64,000 bases of DNA from Anditalea andensis (GCF_000714815.1 NZ_JMIH01000024.1:496001-560000); one strand, 5' to 3'. Positions 7,967 through 18,635 are shown, numbered from the stretch's first letter. The notes: generated by a model not told the origin, from the letters alone. A program made the numbers and translations.

Positions 7967-9211
7967 TTATATGTTAATGATCCCTGTTTTGTTTTCTTCA
8001 ATCTGTTCAATAAAATCGATTAAATTATTTTTCAATTGTTCGGGATGGGAAAGTCCGCTAAAGTGGCCGCCGTCCTTAAACTCCGTGTATGATACAATAT
8101 TGGCATAAAAACGTTCAGCAAATGCTTTAGGCACAAATCCTGAAATATCAAATCTATGTAAGTTAAAAGCGACTGGGACGGTGACTTTTTCAACAGGTTT
8201 ACCATCATAACCACTCAAGTCTTCTGAGTATAGCCGGATAGATGGATAAATAGACTCCGTAAACCAATACAAAGAAATGTTTACTAGCAAATCGTCTTTT
8301 GAAAACCTTTCAAAAATGGATAGTTCCTTATCTCCTAAGTCAAAATATAACTGCAAAATCCAGGCTGCAAGTGCCACGGGCGAATCATTAAGTCCAATGG
8401 ATAAAGTTTGGGGCTTGGTACCTTGTATCATGCCATAGGTCCCATCTCGCATGGACCAGTCGTTTATCTTTTCTATGTAATCTTTTTCTGATTGAGAGAG
8501 GTTTTCACCGGGAGAGTACAAATGGTAAAATGGTATATCAGATAAATGTAATCCCTTTACTGATTCCGGATATTTTAATGCCAGTTTTTCTCCGACAAAA
8601 GCTCCATAGTCACTACCGTGGACATAATAATCTTCGTACCCCAGTATTCCCGTCATTAAATGGTGTATGTACTCTGCGGCAGTGGCTGAGTCCATGCTCT
8701 CTGGTACATCTGAAAAAGCAAACCCGGGAAGGGACGGAATGATGACATCAAACCCTGGATTTTCTTTTCCTATCAGTTCGGCGGTTTTTAAAAACTCATT
8801 AAAGTTGCTCGCCCATCCATGCAAAAATAGGATAGGTATATGACCGCTTCCATTTCCTTTTTGATATACAAAATGTATGTTGATATCCTTTACAAAAGCT
8901 CTGAATTGAGGGAAATTATTGATATGCGCTTCATGCTTTTTCCATTCGAAGTCCGCCCCCCAATAATCAGTTAGTGCCTTGATAGTGGAATAGTCCAATA
9001 TTGGATCTCCCCAGACAGGTGCAGCAGTTTCACTAATCCAGCGCGTTTTGCTGATGCGTGAGTTAAGTTCGTTTATTTTCTCTTGGGAAATGTTGATTTG
9101 AAATGCTTCCATTTGATGATGATGCTTTGGGTTTGACAAATAGTTTTGCGCTTTAACCGGGCTAATCCCGAGTAGTACAGCTATAAAAGCGGTGGTAACG
9201 TTGGTTTTCAT
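7967..9211 (-). CDS. Epoxide-hydrolase-like alpha/beta hydrolase, secreted
   Basis: 414 residues with an N-terminal signal peptide (about 1-21). The epoxide hydrolase N-terminal domain (FQINISQEKINELNSRISKTRW, about 37-150) precedes an alpha/beta-hydrolase core. Catalytic features: oxyanion motif HGW at 131-133, nucleophile Asp201 in HGSDYGAF (the Asp of epoxide hydrolases, not Ser) and His383 in DGGHFSGLSHP. Membrane-associated and secreted homologues open epoxides to diols. Substrate unknown; the cell location is inferred from the signal peptide. A WYL regulator lies 65 bases upstream on the same strand and probably controls it. Confidence 0.85.
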   Translation of the reverse strand: MKTNVTTAFIAVLLGISPVKAQNYLSNPKHHHQMEAFQINISQEKINELNSRISKTRWISETAAPVWGDPILDYSTIKALTDYWGADFEWKKHEAHINNFPQFRAFVKDINIHFVYQKGNGSGHIPILFLHGWASNFNEFLKTAELIGKENPGFDVIIPSLPGFAFSDVPESMDSATAAEYIHHLMTGILGYEDYYVHGSDYGAFVGEKLALKYPESVKGLHLSDIPFYHLYSPGENLSQSEKDYIEKINDWSMRDGTYGMIQGTKPQTLSIGLNDSPVALAAWILQLYFDLGDKELSIFERFSKDDLLVNISLYWFTESIYPSIRLYSEDLSGYDGKPVEKVTVPVAFNLHRFDISGFVPKAFAERFYANIVSYTEFKDGGHFSGLSHPEQLKNNLIDFIEQIEENKTGIINI

Positions 9212-9276
9212 TTTATTTTATTGTTTACCACAAAGAAAAGGTAGGTTGGTGACAGCACTATGTCAAGGGTATGGTA

Positions 9277-9978
9277 TCAGTTCAAAAAATTTTCTTTTAT
9301 GTAATGGTTAAACAGTCTTTTATTTGGTGTAAAAGTTTTGTCAAGAATAGCATACTTTATGATCCTGTCCAGTCTAAATGAACGAAAATCATTGCGCAGG
9401 GTACACCAGGCACAGATCACCCAGTTATCATGATTACTATAATAAAGTAGGTATGGCTCCAGTAGGCGAGCTGAGATAGACTGACTTTCATTTTTATATT
9501 CAATGCCTATTACCTTATTGGTTGCTATAGCCATTTGGATATCCATGAGTGAATGGCTATTTGTTTCTTCTTCCGGGTTTTTGCCAACATAAAGGTTGGT
9601 TTCAAGGATTTCAGTTTTTACCTTATCATAATTCTTTAAAACCGATTTTATTTTGCCTATAGCATTGCCAAACTCCTTTCTAAATGAACTGTCCTTTTGT
9701 GTAGCGATTATCTGGTTAGCGGTTACAAGGGCGAGCGCTTCCCTTTCTGTAAACATAACAGGAGGGATACGATATCCATCCAAGATAGCATAGCCTTTAC
9801 CCTCTTCTGTAATTATAGGAATACCGGATGCTTCTAAAACCTTAATATCTCTGTATATGGTCCTTACATTTACTTCATACATTTCTGCCAAAGATGTTGC
9901 TGTGACTATTCTTTTTGATTGTAACTGTGTGAGAATGGCTGTCAGTCTTGAAATCCGCTTAATGTTTTTATCTTGCAT
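9277..9978 (-). CDS. YafY-type HTH/WYL-domain transcriptional regulator
   Basis: 233 residues. The N-terminal helix-turn-helix (about 8-60) reads SRLTAILTQLQSKRIVTATSLAEMYEVNVRTIYRDIKVLEASGIPI, the DeoR/HTH_11 form. A linker follows, then a WYL-type ligand-binding domain (about 140-225; IGIEYKNES, WVICAWCTLRNDFRSFRLDRI). WYL proteins of this family act as single regulators of neighbouring genes in response to unknown ligands. The W-Y-L triplet itself is replaced by WVI. It lies upstream of the epoxide hydrolase, with a 65-base spacer and the same orientation. Confidence 0.88.
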   Translation of the reverse strand: MQDKNIKRISRLTAILTQLQSKRIVTATSLAEMYEVNVRTIYRDIKVLEASGIPIITEEGKGYAILDGYRIPPVMFTEREALALVTANQIIATQKDSSFRKEFGNAIGKIKSVLKNYDKVKTEILETNLYVGKNPEEETNSHSLMDIQMAIATNKVIGIEYKNESQSISARLLEPYLLYYSNHDNWVICAWCTLRNDFRSFRLDRIIKYAILDKTFTPNKRLFNHYIKENFLN

Positions 9979-10930
9979 TGTTTAAGAATATAATTATTAG
10001 CTTAAAGTTGGGATATGGCTACTTCACTATAGGCAATTTATTTATACATGCGAACGTCGGAAAAATTTTATTGTTTCTGGACAAAATCGGTAACTTTACC
10101 TTTAAAGCACTCTTGGATAGATCTGCGGTTTTTGCAAAAATTATATGCCCGTCACAAAAGTAGAGAAAACCCCTGTTTGGAATCACTTTATATTACTATT
10201 TAATAATGAAGAAAAAGGTTGAATAAATAACTTTTAAAAGATAATGCCCCGATTATATTGATATTATAAATGATAGAATGGAGGCCAGCATTAAACATTT
10301 CTATAATTGATTTTTTTTGGACCCCTTCTAGGTATTCGCTTTTGTAAGCCCATTCTGTTAGGAACATGAGTACGTTAAATGAGGGATTACCTCAATTTAT
10401 TTTCACCATTTCCAAATGTATTAAACACAACCCCATTTTCTTTAAAATTATCATCTTTTACCCGACAGATTTATCTATATGCTACATCCTCTTATGTTGA
10501 TAATTAAAAGAATTTATTTGCTGCTATCCATACCGATGGTAATTATTGTTCACCTTGGCAAAAATAAGTAGGGAGGTACAGTAATCCTAACCGGAATGAT
10601 CACTGAGCTTTAAGATGTAACCCACGCCTACTGTTTAATGTACCATTACGGCTGTGAATAGCTTACAGTTGACCAGGTGCAAACTTTCACAGCAGCACTA
10701 GAATATAAGTTAAGAAAGGAATGATATTATTATTTCATTGTTGGTAGGAGGAGGTGTGGAAAGCATGAATGTGGTAGGATTACTTTTTATCGAAAGGGAA
10801 TATGTTTCTGGTTACCCCATAGGAAGGAGAAGTCATTTTTTAACCTAGGCCATAACAAACGATCCAATTGATATACTCATCTATTTTAAAATTAAATGTA
10901 TAAATACCGTTATCCCTTTATGTAAAAGAG
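9979..10930. other. Intergenic stretch, about 950 bases
   Basis: No frame holds a protein I recognise. The small plus ORF at 9978-10163 is low-complexity and has no family features. The promoter of the WYL regulator should lie at the left end. The right end leads into the terminator of the SusD gene. The stretch may be decayed DNA, but I could not find a parent gene. Confidence 0.4.
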
Positions 10931-10961
10931 AAATAAAAATAGGACTGGAATAAACCAGTCC
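10931..10961 (-). terminator. Terminator of the orphan SusC/SusD operon
   Basis: On the minus strand GGACTGG, a 6-base loop and CCAGTCC (10961-10942) are followed by a T-rich run (10940-10931). It lies 45 bases after the SusD stop. Confidence 0.75.
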
Positions 10962-11005
10962 CTTAAGTTAGTGGAGATGTAATAAACATCGGTATGATAT
11001 ATTAA

Positions 11006-12832
11006 CTAATCAATAGTAGTTAATGGAGGTTTATTGTTTTGATATCCCGCATATCCTTGGTTCTGATTTATTTGCCCCCTCGTATTGGTATTGATGGCAT
11101 TGGCAGGTACTGGCCATAGCACATGGTATGGGCTCATAGTAAATAAGTTGCCATGCCTGGTTGTGACTCCCTTATTGTAGAAATCGGATTTTTCCATCAC
11201 CCTGTCGTAAAAATAATTATCTGTCGAAAAATTCTGTATGGTATATGATTTCCCTGATGCAGCGGCCTTTCCTGTTTTGGCATAGAGATAAGCTACACGG
11301 GTAAGTTCGGTTTTTCTGGGTTCTTCATAGAATAATTCTCTAGTTCTTTCATCCAAAATAGTCTCCATGTTCAATTGGGATGCGTTATAAGGTGCGCAAC
11401 CAGCCCTGGTCCTGACTTGGTTAAGGTCATCGACAGCACCGGATAAATTATCCAGCCAATAATATGCCTCTGCTCTTAAAAGGTAGGATTCTGCCAGCCG
11501 GAAAATATACCAATCAGAATGCCCTCCCTGTGGCTGTACCCTCTGTGGATCTGGAATAAAAACTTTATAATGGGGCCATGAAAACCAGCTTCTGATGGAA
11601 TCAGAAGTCAATAGTTGCCCATTGTCATTTCTCATCCTCAGGTTTTTGCCATAGTCTGGGTCACTGTTTTGGATATTCGGGTTGTTATAGACCAAATCTT
11701 CCATGTTCATCCAGTTACCTGGAGCATGTCTTAGATCATTTTCATCATCCCATACAGTATTCATGGAGTACCAGTTGCCTCTGGTTCTACCGATACCTCT
11801 ACCTACATGTAAGACTTGAGGTATCGGAGCAGTCGCTAGATCCAGAGTGCCTTTGTTACCTGACGGTGTATTGATATTTACACTCCAAAATGGTACAGCT
11901 TGTCGCATGGATGTTGTTCCACCTGAATTTCCTTCGGTGTCTATTCTGTCCATTACCAGGAGTATGGTTTCTGTGTTGATATTGCTAGCTTTATTATCAG
12001 GCCTATGCAAGTCCCATATAACGTTTCTGCTGGCATCTGATGCATTGATCCCAAATCGGTCTCTCATCAAACTATACTGTCCCTCATCAATGAGCCTGGA
12101 TGCTGATGCCACAGCATCTTGGAATTCTCCAAGGGCTAAATTTACCTTAGTTAATAAATGCTGTACCGCTCCTTTTGGGACCCTTCCCCGATCCATTATT
12201 TCTGGAACCCAAATTTCGGCAAACTCTAGGTCTTCCTTCATTTTCCTGAGTATTACGTTTCTATCTGTGGAATAAAAGTCAAGTTTTGGTTCCCGAATTT
12301 CATCCAGGATCAGTGGTACATCACCAAACTGATGAGTAAGTTTATAATAGCGAAGTGCTCTATGGAAATAAGCGGTCCCTAATATATGGTTTCTTTCTGC
12401 CTCTGATTGGTAATCTTCTGGCTCATCGATTCTTGAAATGACAACATTTGCATATTTGATTCCCTTAAAGCCTTCAAACCAATACCAGCCAATCCTATTA
12501 TAATCCAAACCGTTAAGATTTGCATCAGGAGTTAGGATTAGATTAAGATCTTGTGGAGGGCTCGATTTATCTGTAGTACCATCCACAGCAATGTCTGTCA
12601 GTACCATTTCAGTATGGATAGGTGGGTTATCACCAGTCCATTCATGCCTCATATTACGCTCACAGGCCACCAATGCTCCCCAAAGCCCACTTGCCACGTT
12701 ATATGTATTTTCGGGGGCATAGAATGACAATGGTCTTGGTTCCAGCCAGTCCTCATTACAACTGGACGTCCCAATAATCAATAGACTTGGAAATAATAGT
12801 ATATATGGCAATATTTTTCTTTTACGTTTCAT
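11006..12832 (-). CDS. SusD/RagB-family outer-membrane lipoprotein
   Basis: 608 residues. The signal peptide ends in a lipobox-like GTSSC (Cys about 25), so it is probably surface-anchored. TPR-rich SusD features are visible: ILGTAYFHRALRYYKLTHQFGDVPLIL, GAVQHLLTKVNLALGEFQDAV, and near the end YIFRLAESYLLRAEAYYWLDN and LDERTRELFYEE. SusD proteins cap the paired SusC barrel and bind the incoming oligomer. It follows the SusC gene by 25 bases. No degradative enzyme, sensor or anti-sigma gene is adjacent, so the substrate is unknown. Confidence 0.93.
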   Translation of the reverse strand: MKRKRKILPYILLFPSLLIIGTSSCNEDWLEPRPLSFYAPENTYNVASGLWGALVACERNMRHEWTGDNPPIHTEMVLTDIAVDGTTDKSSPPQDLNLILTPDANLNGLDYNRIGWYWFEGFKGIKYANVVISRIDEPEDYQSEAERNHILGTAYFHRALRYYKLTHQFGDVPLILDEIREPKLDFYSTDRNVILRKMKEDLEFAEIWVPEIMDRGRVPKGAVQHLLTKVNLALGEFQDAVASASRLIDEGQYSLMRDRFGINASDASRNVIWDLHRPDNKASNINTETILLVMDRIDTEGNSGGTTSMRQAVPFWSVNINTPSGNKGTLDLATAPIPQVLHVGRGIGRTRGNWYSMNTVWDDENDLRHAPGNWMNMEDLVYNNPNIQNSDPDYGKNLRMRNDNGQLLTSDSIRSWFSWPHYKVFIPDPQRVQPQGGHSDWYIFRLAESYLLRAEAYYWLDNLSGAVDDLNQVRTRAGCAPYNASQLNMETILDERTRELFYEEPRKTELTRVAYLYAKTGKAAASGKSYTIQNFSTDNYFYDRVMEKSDFYNKGVTTRHGNLFTMSPYHVLWPVPANAINTNTRGQINQNQGYAGYQNNKPPLTTID

Positions 12833-12857
12833 GTCTTAGTCTTTTAAATATTGAAAA

Positions 12858-15800
12858 TCAAAGCGTCAAATCTATTCCTAAAGTAAAAATGGTAGGCACA
12901 GGTCCAGAATTTTCTGGATCCCAAAATCCCCAATTAGGAGCATAATAGCCCACATTCCTTATATTACCATATACTCTAAAATTCTCAATTTTCAATTTTT
13001 CTAGTTTTGATTTTGGCACAGAATAAGATGCAGAAATGTTTTCCAGTCGGATAAATGATCTGTCTCTATAGACATTGAAACCACTAGCACCACCTTCACT
13101 TGAATTTAGTCTAGCCCATTCATTGTTGGGATTTTCTTCCGTCCAATATGGCGTGACATATGAATTTGTCCTGTCTAGGAAACCATCCCTATTTTTCATT
13201 TGATTGAAGGAGCCCATATGTCCCCAGTAGGAATACATCATAAAGGAAAGCTCAAAATTCTTAAATAACTTAAAATCATTCCTTAAACTCCACCTGAATC
13301 GAGGCTGGGTATAACCCTGAAACTGTCGATCAGCATTAGTGAACTGACCATCTCCATTGACATCTATAACTTTATAATCTCCAGGTCTAACTCCATATTC
13401 AGCCGCTGCATCCGCTTCATGTGATTGCCATATCCCATCCGTTTTATAATGCCAAATTCTATCTATTGCCTGACCAATAAACCATTGATTTTCAAGATCA
13501 TCAAGCTCCTTTCCATTTTCATCTAGATCGCCGTATAGGCTTTTGATAACATTTCTGTTCAATTGAAAATTGCCTGTAGAAATCCATGAAAAATTATTTC
13601 TTGTGATGTTTCTGGATGTTAGCGAAAATTCAATCCCTCTATTTTGCACCTCTCCGAGGTTATCGTAAACCCAGTTGAAGCCTAAGATGTCGGGCAGGTT
13701 TCTTTGTACCAAAAGGTCAGTGGTTGACATGTTATATACTTCTATGCTACCATCGATTTTTGTTTTTAATATAGAAAAATCCAAACCTAAATTAAATGCA
13801 GCCGTTCTTTCCCATCGCAGTCTGGAATTTTCCATCCTGTTTACGTAGAGCTGATTGACCAAATACAGTTCTCCATTAGGCCTTTGATAGAAATATTTTC
13901 CTGTAGCCAAATCTGACAAGGCATCATACATGCCTATATCTCTATTTCCATTACTTCCCCATGATAAGCGCAGCTTGCCATAATCTAACCAATTGATATT
14001 CATAAAATTTTCATCTGAAAATATCCAACCTACTGCCGCAGAATAAAAGGTAGCTCGTGGGTTGAGTTGGCCAAAGGCAGAGTATCCATCTCTTCGCACT
14101 GAGACTGTAGTGGAATATTTGCCATCATAGCTATAAATCATCCTTCCCATCAATGCATCCCCGGTACTGTACTGATCATGGCTAGAAATTAATGGATTGA
14201 TGCCGGCATCGATTTTAGAAAATCCCAGCCGGTCATGCGGTTGAAACCCATTGTTTGACATAGTATTGTCCCAACTTTGAAACTGTTCTGCATTGGCAAG
14301 TAAGGTGACGTTAAAATCATGCTTTTCTGCGAATTGTTTTTGCCATGTCAAAATGTTGTCTATTTGCCATGTATAAACTTTCCGTTGCTGTCTTGAGGCA
14401 TTCCCTCCCCTTTCTGCCCATTCTACATGTGCTGCAGACTCGTGGTTATACCTTTCATAAAATTCAAACCTAGGAGTAAAGTTGGTCCTGAACGAAAATC
14501 CCAATGGAAGATCAATAACTGCATACAAGGTGGAATTGATGGTAAATTCACGTTGTACCCTATCTATGAAAGCCCTATCATATGAAGGATGCTTTCCGCC
14601 ACTGGCTTCATCATTAGGTCTCCATTTTAATGATCCATCATCATTATATTCAGTACCCCATGGTGAAAGTACTCTTATATTCCCCCAGCTAACAGGTACC
14701 TGACTTTCGTCTCTGTTGGCAAACTGTGAATTCATTCCTACTGTAAGAAATTTATTGACTTTACCCTCAAGATTTATCCTGCTTCTGAACGTTTTAAATT
14801 CATCTCCAATGACTATTCCCTGATTGTTGAGGTAACCTAGAGACCAATAATATTTAAAATCGTCTTTACTTCCTGATAAGCTGACAGTATGGTCTTGGCG
14901 AAGTCCCACCTGAAATATCCTGTCGTACCAGTCTACAGATCTTTCATTTAGGTAATTTTCTATCTCTGCTGGCTGTAAGTTTAAGCGTTGCAACCATACC
15001 GTTATAGGATCCCCTGCAGACCCATCATATGCTAGCCATTGATCCATTGATACATTGCTTGGTAAATTTCTTGGATCTGAAAATTGATGTTCTCCAAACC
15101 CACCTCCTGCAAAAGTGCTTTTCTGCACGTCTTCTCTCCAAGCTATAAATCCTTCAGGCCCATATACTGAAGGGAATCTGGAATTGGTAGCCAATCCAAC
15201 ATTAGAGTTTATATTAATCATGGATCTACCTTCTCTACCTCTTCTGGTATTTATCAAAATTACCCCACTTGCGGCCTTAGCTCCGAATACTGCAGCTGCA
15301 CTGGCATCTTTTAATACTTCTATCGTTTCAATGTCATTGGGATTGATATCTGCTAACTGGCCGTAATAAATCGCTCCATCCACTACCAATAGTGGACTGT
15401 TTCCCGCATTTAGAGATGTTCTTCCCCTTACCTCCAATGATCCACCTCCTTTGGCATCCGTATTTAAGCCTACATTTAAACCTGCTGCATTACCCCTCAA
15501 GATATCCTGGACAGAATTGGGATTTTCGTTTTTTAATAAGTCATTTTTTATAGTCGAAACAGCTCCAGTTATATCTCTTTTTTTAGCTGTTCCATAACCT
15601 ATTACTACTACTTCCTCCAAATCGGATGTATTGGGAATCATTTTTAAATTGATCACTGATTGATTATTAACAGAGATTTCTTTAGTGTCATATCCAATAA
15701 ACGAATATATTAAAAGCCCATTATTGGGGACATTTATTCCATAATGCCCCTCTATATCAGTTATGGTTACTACATCGGTTCCTTTTATTCTAACTGTGAC

Positions 15801-15932
15801 TCCGGGCATTGGTAGGTCTGTTTCGTCTAAAACTGTTCCTGTAATTTGCAAATTTTGGCCATTTGAACTAAAGGAAATAAATAGAGCAATAAATAATGGT
15901 CCCCATTTTAAATAGTAAATTATACATTTCAT
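12858..15932 (-). CDS. SusC/RagA-family TonB-dependent transporter
   Basis: About 1024 residues from the ATG at 15930-15932, which opens on the signal peptide; an earlier ATG at 15971 would add 13 residues of no signal type. Domains: a carboxypeptidase-regulatory-like beta-sandwich (about 30-110; ITGTVLDETDLPMPGVTVRIKG), the SusC signature EEVVVIGYGTAKKRDITGAVS, a TonB plug (SVQDILRGNAAGLNV, IETIEVLKDASAAAVFGAKAASGVI) and a long beta-barrel ending in FTLGIDLTL. It imports a ligand across the outer membrane with TonB/ExbBD energy. It is the first gene of a two-gene operon with SusD and is preceded by more than 1 kb of gene-poor DNA. Confidence 0.95.
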   Translation of the reverse strand: MKCIIYYLKWGPLFIALFISFSSNGQNLQITGTVLDETDLPMPGVTVRIKGTDVVTITDIEGHYGINVPNNGLLIYSFIGYDTKEISVNNQSVINLKMIPNTSDLEEVVVIGYGTAKKRDITGAVSTIKNDLLKNENPNSVQDILRGNAAGLNVGLNTDAKGGGSLEVRGRTSLNAGNSPLLVVDGAIYYGQLADINPNDIETIEVLKDASAAAVFGAKAASGVILINTRRGREGRSMININSNVGLATNSRFPSVYGPEGFIAWREDVQKSTFAGGGFGEHQFSDPRNLPSNVSMDQWLAYDGSAGDPITVWLQRLNLQPAEIENYLNERSVDWYDRIFQVGLRQDHTVSLSGSKDDFKYYWSLGYLNNQGIVIGDEFKTFRSRINLEGKVNKFLTVGMNSQFANRDESQVPVSWGNIRVLSPWGTEYNDDGSLKWRPNDEASGGKHPSYDRAFIDRVQREFTINSTLYAVIDLPLGFSFRTNFTPRFEFYERYNHESAAHVEWAERGGNASRQQRKVYTWQIDNILTWQKQFAEKHDFNVTLLANAEQFQSWDNTMSNNGFQPHDRLGFSKIDAGINPLISSHDQYSTGDALMGRMIYSYDGKYSTTVSVRRDGYSAFGQLNPRATFYSAAVGWIFSDENFMNINWLDYGKLRLSWGSNGNRDIGMYDALSDLATGKYFYQRPNGELYLVNQLYVNRMENSRLRWERTAAFNLGLDFSILKTKIDGSIEVYNMSTTDLLVQRNLPDILGFNWVYDNLGEVQNRGIEFSLTSRNITRNNFSWISTGNFQLNRNVIKSLYGDLDENGKELDDLENQWFIGQAIDRIWHYKTDGIWQSHEADAAAEYGVRPGDYKVIDVNGDGQFTNADRQFQGYTQPRFRWSLRNDFKLFKNFELSFMMYSYWGHMGSFNQMKNRDGFLDRTNSYVTPYWTEENPNNEWARLNSSEGGASGFNVYRDRSFIRLENISASYSVPKSKLEKLKIENFRVYGNIRNVGYYAPNWGFWDPENSGPVPTIFTLGIDLTL

Positions 15933-15971
15933 AAGTATTGGGTTTAAGTTATTATATAGAAATTGAATCAA

Positions 15972-17205
15972 TTATTTATAGAATTTATTTCAATATTTAA
16001 TATTATATAAATTCTGACTTTTATAATTTAATATCATGATAATAATCTACGCAATCGATTTCGGAAATTTATGATTTTACAAACGCTATTATAAAATGGT
16101 GTTCTTTCAAATATGATTGAAATACAAGATTTTTATACCTGCATTACAGTATAAGTTCAGCCACATAGGGTCAAGGTAAAGTCCTATACAGATTATTGAC
16201 ATCTATATGGATATACAGGTATAATCACCGCCAAACCAAATTTTAAATGTGGATATAGAAAATTATCCTGGTATGTTTGAACTGCAGAATGTGTTCGGCA
16301 CTTACGAACAGGGGGCGGCACACCATCCCACGATATCAAGACAGAATGGGAACCGGTTAATAAAAAATAGTTGGTTTAATGGGTGCTGAAATTGTAAAGG
16401 ATCTTTTGGTAGGCCATGGTTTACTACTAAAAGGACTATGACTTTTCCGGATCGGATCCGATTTTTTTATCACGTATCAAATTTTTAGCAGTTTTTGGGG
16501 AGCCTCTCTCATGAATATGGCCACCATTGTTATAAAAAAGTTCATCAGGGGGTGAATACTATTTGAGCATTTTTAATTAACGCTGCACCATCATGATTTT
16601 AATTTTATTATTTAATAAATGTTGTAATATAGTAATGGGGAACGTCCTTATTATTAATATTTTTTTCTCCATCTGTCTGCAACATCGTCATGAAAAAGGG
16701 TAGGCATAGAGAAAAAAAGAATTGTTTTCTTGCTTAAGTTTTAGAAGTGAATGAACCTTGAACAAAGTACAAAATCAATACTTTTTATCAACTGTAATTC
16801 ATAAAAGAGAATATTCTTAAAAAGAACTATAAAAAATAAGGATATCTTTATTTAAAAATTATGTCAATATCAACTAATTTTTTTTGCAAAATCCAAAGGA
16901 AACACTTGCTATACAGAAGCTAAATGTATGCACGTTTGGATATTATATTTTATGCTCTAGAGATAATTTGCCTAAGTAATAACGAGTGAAATAATAAAAT
17001 TTAGCAATAATTGCCTCTTGGCTGAAATTGTCTATTGGTAATTGAGACTCTATCTCTATTTGTTCATTGTAGTTTTTATATATTGTGGTTCATCAACTGA
17101 TATGATCAGTCCATTATTGATAATACAATCGAAAAGCCACAATGGTGGTTTGGCAGCCAAAGGTTATGAACTTGATTTAAACAATTTATTTGACCCTGCT
17201 TTCTA
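15972..17205. other. Gene-poor stretch upstream of the orphan SusC gene
   Basis: About 1.2 kb, very AT-rich, with no supported complete gene. One plus-strand frame from about 16225 to 16392 reads in a coding-like way (LNVDIENYPGMFELQ, then FGTYEQGA) and may be the tail of a lost gene, but I cannot name it. The SusC promoter should lie within 15933-16100. The small ORF at 17042-17245 shows no family features. Confidence 0.4.
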
Positions 17206-17580
17206 TTATCTTACTGTATCTAGCTGTTCTAAGATTTCCTGGTAATCGTTTCTGGTATCCACCCGCTCCATCTGGACCAAAACGTCATTTTCAAATATAA
17301 ACGCTGTCGTAACCAGAAAATTTCTAATTTTCTCCGTATAGTATAATTTTTCTATTACTTTATCCTCAGATACTGTGTACATGCCCTTATTTGTAGGGTT
17401 TCCATATTGTTGAATAAAAGCATTTTTGTCAATGCCCAATTCACTGAATGTTGCAAATTTACTGACTCTCCGCGCATCAATCCCATACCGGACAGGAACA
17501 CAAGCGTGCATACCTATAAATAATATTACCAAGAGTGTTACAGTAAAAAGGGAGCTTAAATCATATATGCGTAGGTGCAT
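17206..17580 (-). CDS. Small hypothetical lipoprotein, BamE/SmpA-like fold possible
   Basis: Up to 132 residues from the start at 17604; the second Met (17580, MHLRIYDLSS) is a better signal-peptide start. A hydrophobic segment (TVTLLVILFIGMHAC) ends in a Cys, so it is possibly a lipoprotein. The mature part has ELGIDKNAFIQQYGNPTNKGMY followed by VIEKLYYTEKIRNFLVTTAFIFENDVLVQMER. This pattern of helix, Y-G-x-P, then beta-hairpin resembles small BamE/SmpA-like lipoproteins, but the match is weak. It is flanked by gene-poor DNA on both sides. Confidence 0.5.
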   Translation of the reverse strand: MHLRIYDLSSLFTVTLLVILFIGMHACVPVRYGIDARRVSKFATFSELGIDKNAFIQQYGNPTNKGMYTVSEDKVIEKLYYTEKIRNFLVTTAFIFENDVLVQMERVDTRNDYQEILEQLDTVR

Positions 17581-17604
17581 TGATTTATTATTTTTTCTAG
17601 ACAT

Positions 17605-18179
17605 ATTATAATATTTTTTAGAAATAGATAATATTAATATATACGAATCTTTTATTCTAGTCCTGTGCTTTTAGGTCCAGATAACAAGGTATTTATAAAT
17701 TCATTATGATGCTATTCATAAGTTAAATGTTATACCGGAAAGTCAATAAAAATGATTTCGTTATGTCTTTGCTTAAATACAAACGGTATGAAATATTGTA
17801 TAGGGTGTAGGTGTATAGTGAATCATTAAAGAATGAATTCTGATAGGTTTATGCTTTGATCTATAGCAATTTGCATTATCCATTGAAGCGTACTTTTCGC
17901 AAACTGATCTTTTTTCTACTCCCGTTAATTACAGCATTCCACAATCTGATGCTCGAAGTGTAATGTAGGAGGAATATCCGTAGATCAAAATGTTCTATTT
18001 CAATCAAAAATTATCTTCAATTTTAATTTATTTCCATATTAAGATACGCAATTTATCTTGTATAAAATGCCACGGATAAATCTGTTGTCGTGATCAGCAG
18101 CTATATTCTTAATACCATGAATAAGGTGAACTATATGATTTTAAGGGTACCGGGGAGTTCTGTTTTGTCTCTACTATGA
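17605..18179. other. Intergenic stretch, nothing recognised
   Basis: About 575 bases, AT-rich with no open frame of note. It leads into the degenerate sequence at 18180. Confidence 0.4.
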
Positions 18180-18635
18180 GGTATGTCGTGGATCAAAAAG
18201 TTCATTTGTCAGTTACGGTAATAGACGAAAAAGGACACCCGATGCCATCCGCCACTATAATGAAGTAGATATCAGCGGTGATCACCTGACCATAACCAAG
18301 CTGAAAGAATCAATTAATATTGAATTGGAGGACCATCATTTTTTACAAAGAACCTGGTTGGAAGCCTTATGCTGACTTTGGAAAGATTCCCAGAAATCAG
18401 CAAAATAGGAATCGGTTCCCGCAAATCGAAACCACTGAAAAGAGGGCTTGGATTCTACAGGGTAGTGATGCTGGACAAAAGGGTGAAACATGAGGGGAAG
18501 CAGTGGGGCGAGAGGCCTTTCCGATACAGTGTAGTTCCCTAAGATATTGATCTTGGTGATTATCATCTGATGATACATGTGACTGATAAAGAAGGCTGGC
18601 AAACCTGAAAAGCCTTAAGTATAAAAATAAAATGA
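18180..18635 (+). pseudogene. Remnant of a DUF4625-like secreted protein
   Basis: Protein-like pieces follow each other in different plus-strand frames: RYVVDQKVHLSVTVIDEKGHPMPSA, then HYNEVDISGDHLTITKLKESI, then GLGFYRVVMLDKRVKHEGK, then DIDLGDYHLMIHVTDKEGWQT and, after an in-frame TGA, KALSIKIK and a stop at 18633-18635. The last piece matches the C-terminal G-D-Y-H-...-V-T-D-x-x-G pattern of DUF4625 (Ig-like) lipoproteins of Bacteroidota. Several frameshifts and stops make it non-functional. The family call is an inference from one motif. Confidence 0.45.

Noticed and set aside
9978-10163. Plus-strand ORF of 61 residues
   Set aside because: No start context, low-complexity hydrophobic composition, no family pattern; it begins inside the promoter region of the WYL regulator.
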